A DNA stretch of 64,000 nucleotides from Epiperipatus broadwayi (GCA_028023455.1 JAQFVV010007254.1:57130-121129), one strand, 5' to 3'; counted from the stretch's first letter, positions 35,607 to 48,642 are shown. Translations and numbers: made by a program. Notes: generated by a model not told the origin, from the sequence alone.

Positions 35607-36729
35607 CGAGATTATCATTCGCAAGACTGATTGAGAGTGTGGTAGAGTGACGGACCAGAAGGATGATGATGGGCATGGAAATAAATTTAATTTCCTTAAA
35701 TTTTAATTGTGACTTTGATGTTAAATGGATGGGAAGTGTGCTGAGAGATTTATAGTGCAGCGGAGAGTTGAGCTGAGATTTTCCTCCTCTCCAAATAAAT
35801 AGAATAAATCATGAGAATATTAATAATAATATTCCTCTCAGTGTTTATTTGTTGAAAATTTTATTTATTATCCATTCATTGAATACTAGTGTGGATAATT
35901 AGGTGAATTATTATTAAATAATAAGTGGTATATTGAATCTCGATTAAAGTTACAATTTGGCGCCCTGGCAATTTTATAATTTGACGTCCCATCACCATCG
36001 ATCTCATGGCCGTCCGCTCTGGAGGTAGTGTGTGTGTGCAGTGGAGGTTAAAGACAGGTTGTCTGCGCTCTTTTCTGAAGGTTACAATATATATAAGCAC
36101 TCACCCACATAAATCTCCTTCTGTGAATATGAGGCCATAAGTAGTCCTTGAAAGCAAAAAGCTTGATTCAAAATGCATTTATGATAAACTTTTCTTAAAA
36201 TAGCATCCAAGTACTCAAAAGTTGAATTTTTAATTAACTTAACAGTATTTTAATTGGGTTCTAAAAATTAATTAAACAATGAGTTTTTAAAAATTGCTTT
36301 TATTTACATAAGCAAGTTTTATACATTTCTCAACATTATAGTTATTTATTTTGGTCATATAATTACACACATATTTTGCAGAACCTGAAGTCGAATGAAA
36401 TGATCACTATTATTAAAAAAAAGCAAAGGATACATTTCATATATTGATTGTTGTACATTGTAACAATTGTCTTGTATGTTTAAGTATAGGAATAGAGTAG
36501 CAGATTCTGAAATTGAATCACAGCTCAAGATTGGCCACTTCTAGTGTTCAAACTTTTGTTGAACTCTCAGTCATAAACCATTTGCTTATATATATTAATA
36601 ATTTATTATAATCCTGACTTTTAACAGTAATATTATTTATATAATGCTTTGATTTGAAGTTTCATATATTCAAATTATTCTCAACAAAATATTTGCAATA
36701 GTCAAGTCATTTGAATTCAGAGAGTCAAT
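35607..36729. other. Intronic sequence, nothing recognised
   Basis: No gene or repeat family recognised. Confidence 0.5.
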
Positions 36730-37090
36730 ATTACTTTAAAAACAACTTTTTCCATTGTTTGCTATTCTTACCAACCCATGAATTATAATCTCCAAAAATA
36801 AAAATGCAATCTTTTATTGATATTGATGCAATAATACCATTTAACTAGGAATAATATCTTCCTTTCTCAGAAGTTTCTGAATCTAATATTGGAGCATAAG
36901 CATTGATAAAAAAAAACCAAATGATACTGAACAAATATAAATTTTAATATTACTGAATTAGTCTTTAATTGATATATATAGTAATTTCAAAAATAGAAGG
37001 TACTAAGTTAGATTTCATAGAAAATCTTTCAGTGTATAGTTTCTTTTTTATCAATGAACTACCACCTATCAAATAAGATTTGTGTTTAAA
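36730..37090 (-). pseudogene. Non-LTR retrotransposon endonuclease fragment
   Basis: The minus strand gives YTERFSMKSNLVPSIF, then FFINAYAPILDSETSEK and FIFGDYNSWVGKNSKQWK. The pair YAP.LDS and GD(Y/F)N..VG is the hallmark of the AP-endonuclease domain of non-LTR elements (LINE); the Asp and Asn of GDYN are catalytic residues. Frames are broken and no RT domain follows. The clade is uncertain (CR1/L2-like spacing). Confidence 0.6.
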
Positions 37091-37429
37091 ATATTAACAC
37101 TTATTTTAATATAATCTATGCATTTGTACATAAAATGTTATTTTAAAAATGTAACATATTTTTAAATGTTTAAAGTGTCACATGACTATGCTTTTCAACA
37201 ACTTATAATAATCTGAAATGTTAATAATCCATGAGTAGCAGTTCAAAAAATGGCTACTCAGGACGAGTTCTAGACTAGCAACTATTGTGTTTTAAAAGAC
37301 CTTGTGTAGTTTAGTACAATGCAAGTGCACAGAATCCAGAGTTAAAGTTCCTTGGATTATAGATCCACTTTGATCTTTCTGGCAGTCAAACTTCATGTGA
37401 ACTCATGATTAATTAACTATTTGATTATT
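37091..37429. other. Intronic sequence, nothing recognised
   Basis: AT-rich, no feature recognised. Confidence 0.4.
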
Positions 37430-37542
37430 ATTACAGAGGCAAAACTTTCCACATAGTAGCATCTCTCAGTGCAAGCCAGAGTAATCAATGGCTGCAGTAA
37501 GGTTTGTGCATAAAATCCTTATCTAGTACCTACTCATCCAAT

Positions 37543-37583
37543 ATTCCAGACTAGTTTCTAGTTTGTGGCTTCGTCAATGAGAA
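37543..37583 (-). ncRNA. Hammerhead motif A5 (inactive)
   Basis: The minus strand has TTGACGA for CTGATGA; GAA, ACTAGT and C remain. Confidence 0.5.
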
Positions 37584-37961
37584 TCTTTGGATCTGAGAAC
37601 ACTGCACATAGATCTTAGGATATAATGTAACTCTCAAGCATCCATCTTTCACCTTTTTAATTAACAATATAGCTTTGAGCCCAAAATGGAAATACAATGT
37701 TTTCAATTCAAGCTCATTTGCTTATATAGTCATATAGATCTGAACTCATTTCAGCATCTATACATTTTAGTGCTGTTGGTCCCTTTAATAATCACAGTAT
37801 TCATAATCCTATTGGGGATAATTAGTATTAAACCACTAAACATCACACGATCATCATTCTTTATGCTTACACAGGCTGTTAAAACAGAATCAAAACTCTC
37901 CATACAGTAGCACTATTCAGTGCAAAACAGAGTAGTTGATGAATGCAGGATAAAATTCCTA

Positions 37962-38003
37962 TCTCCAGACTAGCTTTTAACTTTTGCCTTTCATCAGTGA
38001 GGA
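37962..38003 (-). ncRNA. Hammerhead motif A6 (G12 mutated)
   Basis: Minus strand: CTCCTCA, CTGATGA, weakened stem II, AAA for GAA, GCTAGT, C, TGGAGA. Confidence 0.5.
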
Positions 38004-38697
38004 GCTTTGGATCTTAAAGCACTGCATTTACTTTTGCTTGCATTCAATAGCATTATTGTAAGGAGAGTTTTTCTTGCATGTTAACAGCTTGTGTAAGCAC
38101 AAAGAATGGGAGCATGTGATGTTTGGTTTAGTACCAATCCTTGCTCAATAGAATTATGGTGACTGTGATTATTAAAAAACCAAAGTCATCAAAATCTATA
38201 GATGCTGAACTGAGTTCAGATCTATACAAATATACAAGCAAAAAAGCTTGGAATTAAAAACATCATGTGTTTTCTTTTTGGAATCAATGCTTTATAGTTA
38301 ACTAAAAAAAATGAAAGATGGATTCTGCAGGGTTGCATTAAATACTAAGATCCGGGTACAGTACTCTCACTAATAGATGGAGAGTTTTGCCTTTGGGTTA
38401 ACAGCTTGTGTAAGCATATGAATAATTATCATATGATCTTTAGTGATTTAATACCAATCCTGCCCAATAGGATTAATGATGGCAATGGTTATTAAAGAAC
38501 CAAAGACACTATAATGTATAATTGTTGAACTGAGTTCAGATCTATATGACTATACAAGCAATTGAGCTTGAATTGAAAACATCATTGCATTTCTATTTTG
38601 AACTCAAAGTTTTATAGTTAACTAAAAATGCGAAAGGTGGCTGCTGGGGGGTTGCATTAGATTCTAATATCTAAGTGTACTGCTCTCAGATCCAAAC

Positions 38698-38738
38698 TCC
38701 TCACTGATGAAACCACAAACTAGAAACTAGTCTGGGGA
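38698..38738 (+). ncRNA. Hammerhead ribozyme A8, intact core, weak stem II
   Basis: TCCTCA, CTGATGA, AACCACAAACTA, GAA, ACTAGT, C, TGGGGA. Core, stem III and the 6-bp stem I are intact; stem II has lost a base and pairs poorly. Confidence 0.65.
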
Positions 38739-38900
38739 TATTGAATGAGTATGCATTAGGTAGGGATTTTATGCCCAAACCTTTCTGCATCCATTGATTA
38801 CACTGGCTTGAACCGAGATGGTGCTATTTTATTAAGAATTTTCCTCTGTGTTAATAGCTTCTGTAAGCATAAAGAATGGTGATCATGTGATATGCTAAAG

Positions 38901-41560
38901 AATATATTTGTTGAATGCAATATATTTAATCCAGAAAATTTCAAATCATTATCTTCAATAATATGATTCAAATAAAAAAAGGTTTCTGGATGGGTATATT
39001 TAAATTATACTTTCATTGAAGGATGATGAAAATAAAAAAACTATTTTGAGGTTCTTTTTTTTTTGGGGGGGGGGGGGCAATATACTCAGACTTATAAAGA
39101 GGATTTTGAAGTGCAAATGAAGATTACTACTGTCAAACATTTGTAGTTGTTCGCAACAGTAGAATAGTTGATTAGGAATTAAAGATTTCACAATTGATTC
39201 TTAATTAGATTTAGAAGAAAATTGATTTAACCCTATTCTGTGCTCAAGCGTTACATGATCTCTTAAAAAATTAACAATACAATTGTATTATTGACTAATG
39301 TATTGTGATTATTGGTATAAACATATTAATAATTCTTAAAATATCACAAATATATAAGCACATAAAATGTCTGTGAATATTTTTTTTCAAAAAGGTAAAG
39401 AATAAATTCAAACTGAAATGATTCAATTTTTTTTTAAATAATTCTTTTGACAGATGTAGTTGAATGAATTGTACAAGAAGAAAGAATTCATTTTATTTTA
39501 TTCCCAGTGTAGACAGCTTTAATTTGAATGAATATTTCAAAAATTATTTATTTTTGGTTAACAGAAAAATATATTCCAAAAATTGAACATTAACCCTCAA
39601 CTGTATATATTTAATCATTGCGAAATGTTAACAAAACTCTTTAGAACAAAGTTGCTCCTATTTGTTTTAAAGTCACTTTCTAACAAATTATATATTTATT
39701 TTATAACACATATTACACAAAGACTGAATTTACATCAAAATTAAATATGTTTAAACCATAAAACAGTCTTAAAATTAAATATGTTGTAAAAAAGAGTTTG
39801 TTAAAAAAAAGATTGATTTCAAATAAAAATAAAATGAATAATATTTTACATAAAAAATAATTCAAATTAAAAATTTGAAGCAAATGTAAATATGTGGGCT
39901 AGTAGACAAAAGGTCCTAGTGGAATTTAAACTTTAAGTTGTACATATGTCAACATTTGCATATAATATGTTATCAGTATAAGGAGATAAAGATCCTACAT
40001 TTGAACCAAATGACTTATGATTTTTTTTAAGAGATATATAAAGAATAACTATTATTATCTTTTGTTGTTATTATTACTGTTATAAATGTTCTTATTGTAA
40101 TGATATGGAAAAATAGGGATATTGTGGTGGGTTGGGAAAACATCCTCATCCTCATTGAATAATTAAAATCAATGAGCAAATATAAATTAATAAATATAAA
40201 AGGAATAAATATATAAGGAGCATGAGATCACTACTGAAATAAAAATAAGTTATAGTAAAAATAAATTACCCTGATTTAAAAAATATTTAATAGTCAATGC
40301 CAAACCTAGGGCATAATATACAACAATTATCTGGATACACATACTTAAGTGCTAAAGTTTCTATCATAAAAAATTAATGTTGAGATCTTGAAACATGTTG
40401 GTCATCATCAATGCTCAGGACATATGATACCATAAGTATACAGACCAACTTTAAATTAAATTTTCTCTTAAAAATGCGGTGAATGGACTTTAAAGATGAT
40501 ACTTTTGCACCACTTAGGGAACTACTGGATGTTCCAACATAAACTTCCACATATAAATAAATTAACCATTATTGCTCTAGAGATATCTCAAGGTCATAAA
40601 ACCTAGGGGTTGTAACTGTAAACAAGAGAAAGGAAAGTGTACAAGCTTAGTCTACTTTAATTTGAATAATTTTACTGGAATAATTTACAAATCCCTAAAA
40701 CACTACACAATTATGAAATCAAGTCACACACATTGCCAATTCATAGGAATAAAGATTTTAAAACTTAATTTTTTTAACAATTGTTTAATAAATTAACTAA
40801 TAAATAATTAAGAAAATTGATAAATGATATTCCAACTTAAATATATTTTTATCAACAAAATATAATTCCATATAGTAAGTAATATTAACTTTTTGTTAGC
40901 TCTTACTAATTCAATTAAGCAACATTAACTTTAAGCAAATAGATTTCCCTTTCAATGATTAAAATTGAAAAACAGCATTTCAAAGATTAAAAAATTTAAA
41001 TTAGTTAAAACCCTCTTTCTTTTATGAAAATTAAGTAGTCTCACATAATTAAATTTTGGAGAGAAAATAAAAAGAAAAAAGTGTTTCAATAAATGGAAAA
41101 AAAAATTAAAATGTTCAATATTACTAATTATTAATTATTTTAAAAATTATCTATAAGCATAGATGTAGATGTGTACATTACAATACCTTATATTACTGTG
41201 GGTTCTTTCTTTTGGGTCCTTTATAATTGTAATTTTCAGTTTTCTTTCCATGTTGGTTTTTCTTGCAAGATATTTCATTAACACTCATTTCCAGGATAAT
41301 GTACACAGTTAAATTTATTCACTTTTACAATAAAATATTTTCAGGTTTTACATAGGTTAGATCTATCCATTTTAGTGTAATAACTTGCAGGTTGACTAAT
41401 ACACAGAATGAGACAGTCATGCTTTTGAATGGAAACAAGGCTTGTTGCAGATTACTTCAGGGCTATTCTCCCTCTTCTACATTTTCTTTAATGAACAGGC
41501 TACATCGTGAGATATAATGATTAAACATTTGATATATAACTTTATCAACAATTCATATAT
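38901..41560. other. Intronic sequence with a poly-G run
   Basis: Contains a T-run followed by a G-run near 39055-39077. Otherwise AT-rich; nothing recognised. Confidence 0.5.
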
Positions 41561-42900
41561 TTATTCACCTACTTTTTGAGTATCAATAGTAATTTCATTA
41601 TTTCCAGAAGCTATTTCCTTTTTCATAGATTTATTTGTAAGTTCCACTTTTTTAAAAATATTGAACAATTCAAAAGATGTAATAATTATAAGAAATACTT
41701 TGTTTTCTAGTTCTTTATTATTATATAAATCTTTATCATTCTTTTTCATACATTTTGTGATGTCATCATTCTTTTTAGTAATAGTTCCATCATTTTCTTG
41801 TTATTGTAGAAATCACTTGCTTTGTATTACTAAAATGTTATTTTGCTCTTCTGAGTCATTAATTCTTTTTTACAGCTTTTCTTTACAAATTCACAGTGAT
41901 ATTTTCTTATGTCATTATTAACTTTTTTCATACCATTTTACAAAATTCTAATTTTTCAATTGTTCTTAATGAATCATTTTAAGAAAATTTTATATTTCTT
42001 CTTTTTTCATATTATTGTCTTGTTTTAGTAAAAAAAATTACTGATAAAATTGTGGCTTTTTTGTATTAGCTATCTTTGCTGCAGTTCTTAATAAAGTATT
42101 TGTAATCTTCTTATTGATTGAATTAAGTCTAAAGCATCTTCAAAGACTTAATATTTTAAAATGATTTGCAAGTTCTAATTTAAATTCATTGGAATGTTTC
42201 TGAAAGTTAAAAATATAAACTATTAATATTATCTTTCATAATAGTTTTTATTTTTTTAGTTTTGTATAACAACATATCTTATAACTCAATAATTGATGAT
42301 CCCTTCCTATGTTGAATCTATTAAATCATTATACTATTAAAATATACATTTTTCATTAGTCAAAATATAACCCAATTCTGCTGTACCTTCATTTGGATGA
42401 TTCCATGTCTATCATTTACCTTTTTTTTAAAAAAAAAGAATTAATAATATACATTTGTTTTCTGGAAACTCCACAAATTATCTTTCAAATGTTTACCAAT
42501 TCTAGCATTAAATTCTTTCATGACAATTTAAAAATATTATTTGATCTGATCAAACATGTTGGGACATAAACCTGAATTATATGCATTTTGTATCTTCCCT
42601 TAATTTGAATAACTAATCTTGTCATTCTGTCTGATATATATATTATTGTTTATCTATTTTTATTTATAATGAACTGCAATCCATCTATCTTTTCAATGTT
42701 TGTGCCTTTGTGATACTGTACATATTCATTTTTTCAATGAATTGCCTCTCTATCTTTTATTCTAACTTCACAATGTCCTATTTAATATTAAACAGTTCTT
42801 CCAATTTATTAATCTTCTTTCCTTGAAAGTATCTAAATAAAAAATTATCAAATGGTTGCCTGTACCTGCAATTAGGGAATTCTTAGTATCCTCTGTTTTT
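41561..42900 (-). pseudogene. RTE-type LINE, endonuclease half only
   Basis: The sequence aligns by eye with 62600-63150: both carry TTTAAATTCATTGGAATGTT and TAATTGATGATC blocks. The minus strand reads SDRMTRLVIQIKGRYKMH, IIQVYVPT (about 42560-42630), WNHPNEGTAELGYIL (about 42370-42410) and, at 41561-41749, the linker toward RT (KKNDKDLYNNKELENK). These are endonuclease-domain pieces of an RTE element. RT and 3' end, expected below 41561, are missing, which is unusual because LINEs normally lose the 5' end; a deletion or rearrangement is likely. Confidence 0.6.
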
Positions 42901-43900
42901 GGCTGCCAACGGCTACCTTGACTAGTAATTTTGCTGCCTCCTGAGAATAAGGACCATAATTCATTTCTGTCTTGTGTAATTATAAAATCTATAAAAAAAA
43001 TTATTAAACAAAAGATTATTTATTTACACATCCATTTTTCCTTCAAGGAAATTCAACTGCTGTTTCAATTAAAAACTATTAAGCAACTGATAAGAAAGAT
43101 CTTAAACTCATAAGTAAAATGTGCCAATAAACTCACAACATTAGCTGATGCATATTGGGGGATAACCCATCCAGGTGTGTTTATTATATGAATAGTCATT
43201 TAGTAATAGTAACTGCATGACAAGAATGTATGGGGTGAACATTTGAAATTTTCTCTACTTGATTCCTTTAAGGTTCAAAAAGCAATCATGGGTTTTCTTT
43301 CAGTTGATAGGATATTTCTTTATGCTTTCAAGCAGTAAATATTCTTTCTTAAATATGAATAGCATCCACATAAATTTCGTTTTTGCTCTGAATGTGAGCA
43401 ATGTATTGAATTTATCTTAAGTTCACAAATTTGTAAAGTTATTGTTAAAAAACTTGTTTGATTTATTAGTAATAATCATGATTAAATTAATTGTAAAACA
43501 ATCCAAACATCTTTAGTTAATTTCACATTGTAGTTTACATAATCATTAGAGCAAGAGTAGGCAAACCATGATTTGCAAACAGATTGTAGCTGTAGCTACT
43601 CAATATGGCTACTGAAACAATATTGGTTTCATTTCTATTTTTCATAAACTTGTATATTATCAATCTATAATAATATTATGTGTATCAATATTAGAATATT
43701 TTATTTTGTAAATGCTTAAAGATAATTAAAAAACAGATAGTTTAAATTTTTAGCTTTAAAATACCAGTTAACATGAATTTTATTATCATGTTTGTTTGAT
43801 AAAGTCTCAGCACATTTAAAAATGTATAAAAAGTATGGTAATAGTATGAATACTGAACCCTACCATTTGATGGCGCTCTTTTTCACCCAATGCACATCAG
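42901..43900. other. Intronic sequence with a possible hAT end
   Basis: AGTAGGCAAACCATGATTTG at 43557 resembles a hAT terminus, but no partner end or 8-bp duplication was found. Confidence 0.35.
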
Positions 43901-43909
43901 TATACTGAT

Positions 43910-44945
43910 TCATAGGCCATCTGTTTGTTTACATAATATTACAGTAAAAGATTTTTTTTCAACCGGTTTTTAATTTTTTTTTCTTCATTGGCCCGTCTGT
44001 TTGGTTTACATAATATTACAGTAAACCACCAAAGTTTTTCTTTTATTCCACCTGGGGTTTTTTTGTTGTTGTTGTTTTTTAATAAACAAATATTCTGTTT
44101 TTAGATGGTCTAGAGGTGTTGGTTTGTTTTTAAATTATCGACTAACTGTCCAACGGTTTCTTTACATAATATTACTTACGGTAAACCAAAGTTTTTTTTT
44201 TCACCCAGTTTTTTTATTTATTTTTTGGGTTCGTTTTTTTAAGAAACAAACACTTTGTTTTTAGATGGTGTTAGAGGGGTGTTGGTTTGCTTTGAAATTA
44301 ACGATAAATGCTCCATCGGTTTGTTTACACAAAAATACAGTAACAAACACTTTGTTGTTTTTATATGGTGGAGGGGGGAGTTGGTTGTTTGCTTTGAACA
44401 TATCTTCTTTTTTTTTGGGGGGGGGTTGATGTTTTGATTTGCTGAAAGACTTCAACAATTCAGTACTTTTGAATAAACAAACACTTGGTTTTTTAGAGGG
44501 TGGAGGGTTTGTTTTGATTTTAAATTGTCGTCTTTTTTTTTTTTGGTTAATTTATTATGAGGATTTTCTAATTTTTTTTTTGTTTTCATATGTCATAGCA
44601 TTGGCCGGGAGGCAAACCTGCAACAATTGTTTGCAACCAACTGCTTGCTTGCAAGGCAGCTGCGCTGACCTCTCGGCTAACAACGAAAAGTTCTTCCTTA
44701 ATTTTTGGGTCTTTAATTTTAAAAAAGACATACAAACAGTTTGTTTTTAAAGAACACTTTTTTTAAGATGGGGAAGGTGGCAAGGAAGGTTTGTTTTGAT
44801 TTTTAATTATCGACTTCTTTTTGGATTTTCTTTTTGAACATTTTATTATGTTACCACACAGTTCTTTATTATTTATATATATATTTTGGTGGGTGGGGAC
44901 TTTTGAATAAACTCTTAAATACTTCTTTTTTTATTTTGGTATAAT
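43910..44945 (+). repeat. GT-rich degenerate tandem array, second locus
   Basis: Recurrent TTTGTTTACATAATATTACA GTAAA, AAACAAACACTTTG(T)TTTT AGATGGTG and GTTGGTTTGCTTTGA-type blocks are separated by T-runs in units of roughly 100-200 bp. The strand bias resembles the 28750-30640 array, but the units differ. A SINE is embedded at 44571. Confidence 0.65.
44571..44690 (-). repeat. tRNA-derived SINE, copy 5
   Basis: Minus strand: TTAGCCGAGAGGTCAGCGCA, GCTTGCAAGCAAGCAGTTG, B box AGGTTTGCCTCCC, GGCCAATGCTATGACATATG, A-tail. Closest to copy 2 at 18451. Confidence 0.85.
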
Positions 44946-46955
44946 AAAATATTACCTACTTTAATTAAATGTTAATGAAACTGATCAAATATTATGTGAA
45001 CAACAACAAAAAACGACAGCTTCCCATAAAATAATTTATTGAATCAAAAATAAGTGAAGCTTTGGACAAGTTGTGAACCAAAACAAGTAACAAAAAAAAC
45101 CACCATTTTCGAGGGCATAAAAAAAGCCAAAAATAACAGGGAAACCTCAAAGCTGTAAGAAAAGTAATATGCAAATAAAATAACAGGGAAGCTTCAAAGC
45201 TGTAAGTAATGGGATTTTGGAGCCCTCGAACCAACTTCCCTTATAGTTCTCGCATGGATTTACGCATAAGTGGGCATTTGCACACAAAATCAGAAACAAC
45301 TCTGCTGAAAAGAATCTTTTCAGGTTGTGTGCAGTTCAAAAGCATAGTGTAGTGTGTGTGATGACATGACAATTCTTAATATGGAATACTAATTCCACTT
45401 CTCTTTCTAAAAAATTTCCGACAATGAATTCTTGCAGAGTTTCATCTCTTTCAAATACAGCCACCATTAAATCAGATCATAGTGAGAGTTAAAGAGCACT
45501 CACTTGACAAATACTGTCGCAATGCAATGGGCATAGTATTTTGTTACGTAATTGTAGAATACATCGCCCTCAGGAGGCTTGTTATAGCTCAAAAAACACC
45601 TATTGTAGTGTCAGCCATAAATTAAGGCTGATAAGACGATATATTGATATGCATATTGTGAAAAATTACGCCATCAAGCAGTGGATTCAGCATTCATACT
45701 ACTACCAAAAGTATTATATGTAGTTTTTATTACTACAGAATTTGCCCATTGCTATAATAGAACAATAAGGGATAGTAGTATTGATTTTAACTAGCCAATA
45801 AAAAAATCTCTTTTCCAATAATTATATTCTATTTATCAAGCATTTACTCTTATATAAGGTTTTATGTCATATCAGAAGATATTTGTGTGTTCTATATACA
45901 TAATTCAGAAAAGAAAATTTATCAGAGCTGTGTTTAACTTTATAAAATATTATTTATTTGCAGATTCCTTTCTATGCATTATCTTGAATGATTTCAATTG
46001 ATAACTGTAATAAAAAAAAATATGGGAGTGCAACAATTGTCACCAAATATTCTAAATTATATTCATTTTTAGACAGTTATGTATTCTCCCTTGAAGGTCA
46101 TATTGTTTTTATTTCATATTATTAGATTTCTACTTATATAATTCTCATCTGTTTTTTTAAGAGAGATTATAACATAATTAAGCTAACAGTTTCTTCTTCA
46201 TCTTTAATAGCTGAAAACATTTTGCCTAAGTAAGAAAGTGCTATATTGTCTCCTCTTTTAAACTGATAATCTGACAAGGATTCTAATTATTTATTTCATA
46301 ATTAAATGACTCAAATATTCATCCTGCTCAACCCATAGTATAGAACCAATTTCAAATATGATTTCCAATATCCCAACTTCATCAATTAATTAAAAAAGTG
46401 GGGCCCAATAAAAAAAATGGCTCCATTTCTTTTTTATAATTCAGAACATTGTTTGGAGCAGGCAAAACTTTTTTATTTAATAATAAAAAATATGATATGT
46501 TTAAAAATTAATTAATATTAGTTTAACAGGCATATATACATATGCACACAAACTTTGAAATTTCCAGAAAAGTCATGAATTAAACAGGTCTTCAGGTAAA
46601 TTTTCTAGTTATACAATCTTTTAAAAACTCATATGTAAAATTTATAAAAAAAAATTATAGTGTTTAAATAAAAAAAGCTGCCGTTTTGGTGCTCAATATT
46701 TGACCTCCTTAGTAACTAATACTAGAACAAGAATAAATATTTTTATTTAAGATAACCTGAAATTTTTAACACTAAGATTTTTAAACTAAATTATCTAAAA
46801 TAATAATAATATACAACATTTTTACAAAAGAAAAGACAGAATAAATGTATACTTTTTACTTCTATATTCATATGTTCTAGATTAATTTAGAAATTCTAAA
46901 TCTTATTATTTTATTGTTGCAGTTATGTATTCATTCAACTTTTTTTTTTCATTAG
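44946..46955. other. Intronic sequence before ACE exon 2
   Basis: A 45-bp tandem duplication (AACAGGGAAACCTCAAAGCT at 45134, again near 45181) lies at 45134-45206. The rest, including 45230-45725 which is slightly GC-richer, is unassigned. Confidence 0.45.
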
Positions 46956-47054
46956 ATGTAAATATCAAGGGTTAATTCCACCAGTTAAAAGGACAATTCA
47001 AGATTTTGATCCTGGAGCCAAATATCACATATCAGCAAATGTTCCTTACATAAG
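46956..47054 (+). CDS. ACE: Angiotensin-converting enzyme (ACE), following exon
   Basis: This 99-nt exon lies between a polypyrimidine tract with ATTAG acceptor and an ATAAG|GTCAGT donor. Its first base completes the Arg codon left split at 5459, and the frame then reads [32 protein letters not shown] and the first two bases of another Arg codon. This is the ACE signature segment (K/L)YQG.PPV.R...DFD.GAK.H....VPYIR. By alignment to human testis ACE, the K and H of GAKYH correspond to K511 and H513, the Y of VPYI to Y520 (all substrate-binding), and the terminal split Arg to R522 (chloride II ligand), so the substrate site is intact. GAKYH argues against an ACE2-type sequence. The next expected exon (YFVSF...QFHEALC) was not found in the remaining 17 kb, so the following intron is also long. 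Confidence 0.95.
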
Positions 47055-47710
47055 GTCAGTTTGATTGCTTTTCAAAGTTTTCTAGAAGAATAATTATAAA
47101 TTATATCTTTTGAATTAATTAAAAACTTGTCATTTCTATGATGCTACTAATAAATACTGAGCAATGATGTTGAAGCCAAGTGAAGAATAATGTCTGATCC
47201 GATTGAAAATAGCTGGTTTACTAGAAATACATCTTGAGAATCATTTGTCTTTTTCAAAGTATCTTTATTCATGTGTTCTAAATGTATATAAAAGTTAAAT
47301 ATATCTAAAATATAACATATGAGTAGAAAAAAGAATTGGAGTTACAGTAATATTATTTAATAATATGTAAATCAATCTTTAATTAAGTTGAAAGTTCTAT
47401 ATCTGGACTAAAAGTGAAACAATAATCTCTAGTCTCATAAATGATTAGCAATATCATAAAAAATATGGCATATATATATTGAATTTTAAGATGCGGCCAA
47501 TTTAAGATGACTAATTCAAAGAGAAGTGCATCTGGGCAATCATTTCCTTTATCCAAAACATCTTTGTACAATGTTTTAACTGTGAATATAGAAATTGAAA
47601 GTTTTGTAATTTATCTAAAGGATATGTAGAATAAAATATCAATTAAATAGTAGAAAAATTTAGATTTTTTTAGCATGACTGCTCAATTAAAAAATACAAA
47701 CAAAATCAAT

Positions 47711-48360
47711 AAATATTAGCCAAAAAACAACGTTTTATTAAAATTCTTCCACAACCATGGTTTCATCTATTAATATATAGTCTTTTTTAAGTTAATTTCA
47801 ACTAAACATACAACATATAATATACAAAATAAAATAGTCTTCCCATTATTCACTTCAAAAACCAACTTTCTTTAACATCAAAGGATGTTTTATGAAATTG
47901 ATGGCCCCAGATTCAAAAAATTATATCATCAAAGTTTCTTTTACTCTTCTTTTTAATTCACTTTTTTTTTCATAAAAAGTAACCTCTGCATTGTAAAATA
48001 TTTTATGACCTGTATTCTGTTCATGAATATACAAAGCTGAGTTATGATATATATTTTTAACTCTACTCTTATGAACTTTAACTCTTTCATTAAGACTTAA
48101 TTTACTCTGACCTATATAAATTTTATGATAACTGCAAGAAATCTTATAAATTATCCCAGGAATAGATTTGCTATCAATTGACTGTTTTGAACTATTTACC
48201 AATAAATTCAAATTCAGGTCTTTCTTCCAGGTCTCTTTTATACCATCCAATAAAAAACTATTATAAATCAATTTACTAATTGATGCCTTATAGGGAAAAG
48301 AACTAAACTCTTTATTCTCACTAATAATTAAATCTATATTATTAACATATTTGTAGTTAA
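47711..48360 (-). mobile_element. Penelope-like element, GIY-YIG endonuclease fragment (minus)
   Basis: A minus frame of 116 codons (47921-48271) encodes most of a GIY-YIG nuclease: GIIYKISCSYHKIYIGQS, then LSLNERVKVHKSRVKN, SALYIHEQNTGHKIFYNAEV and KSELKRRVKETL. The GIY/YIG pair (GIIY...IYIG), the following R (NERVKVHK) and the conserved H of TGH match PLE endonucleases. RT is absent. It belongs to a different PLE lineage from the 15-20 kb pair. The 3' untranslated part (47711-47920) is repeated in opposite orientation after 48380. Confidence 0.8.
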
Positions 48361-48642
48361 AATATTATTTGACAATGCAGAGTTTATCTTTTATGGAAAA
48401 GGTGAATTGAAAAGAAGAGTAAAAAAACTTTGATGATAAATTTTTTTGAATCTGAGGCCATCAATCTCATGAAAACATTCTTTGATGTTAAAGGAAGTTG
48501 TTTTTTAAAGTGAATGATGGGAAGGCTATTTTGTTATATATATATGATCACTAGATGGAGCTTTACCAATAGCTCCTAACAAGCTTTAGTTTCAATAAAC
48601 ACCGAGAGAGATAGAATTCAAAATCTCTATTGTTGTTACCCA

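Larger units (their letters stand above)
37430..38900. repeat. Hammerhead family A array, second locus (A5-A8)
   Basis: Two minus monomers (37430-37875; 37877-38030) are followed by plus monomers (38030-38400; 38400-38900). The units are separated by the family end GAGAGTTTTGCC...GTTAACAGCTTGTGTAAGC. The CTGAACTGAGTTCAG hairpin is at 38205 and, one base altered, near 38526. One plus unit lost its ribozyme by a deletion near 38370. This is the same tandem-plus-inverted layout as at 12435-13623, but older. Confidence 0.8.
5460..46955 (+). other. ACE intron of about 41.5 kb
   Basis: The interval between the two ACE exons is one intron: the donor (GTAATT) and acceptor (polyT-ATTAG) are on the + strand and the phases agree (2 to 2). 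It holds most of the repeats listed here, on both strands, and no recognisable host exon in between. That the exons are consecutive follows from the protein alignment: WWDLR runs directly into CKYQG as in all ACEs. Confidence 0.9.

Noticed and set aside
44255-44458. Open frames in the GT-rich array
   Set aside because: They arise from T/G tandem repeats on one strand and their complement; no conserved protein.
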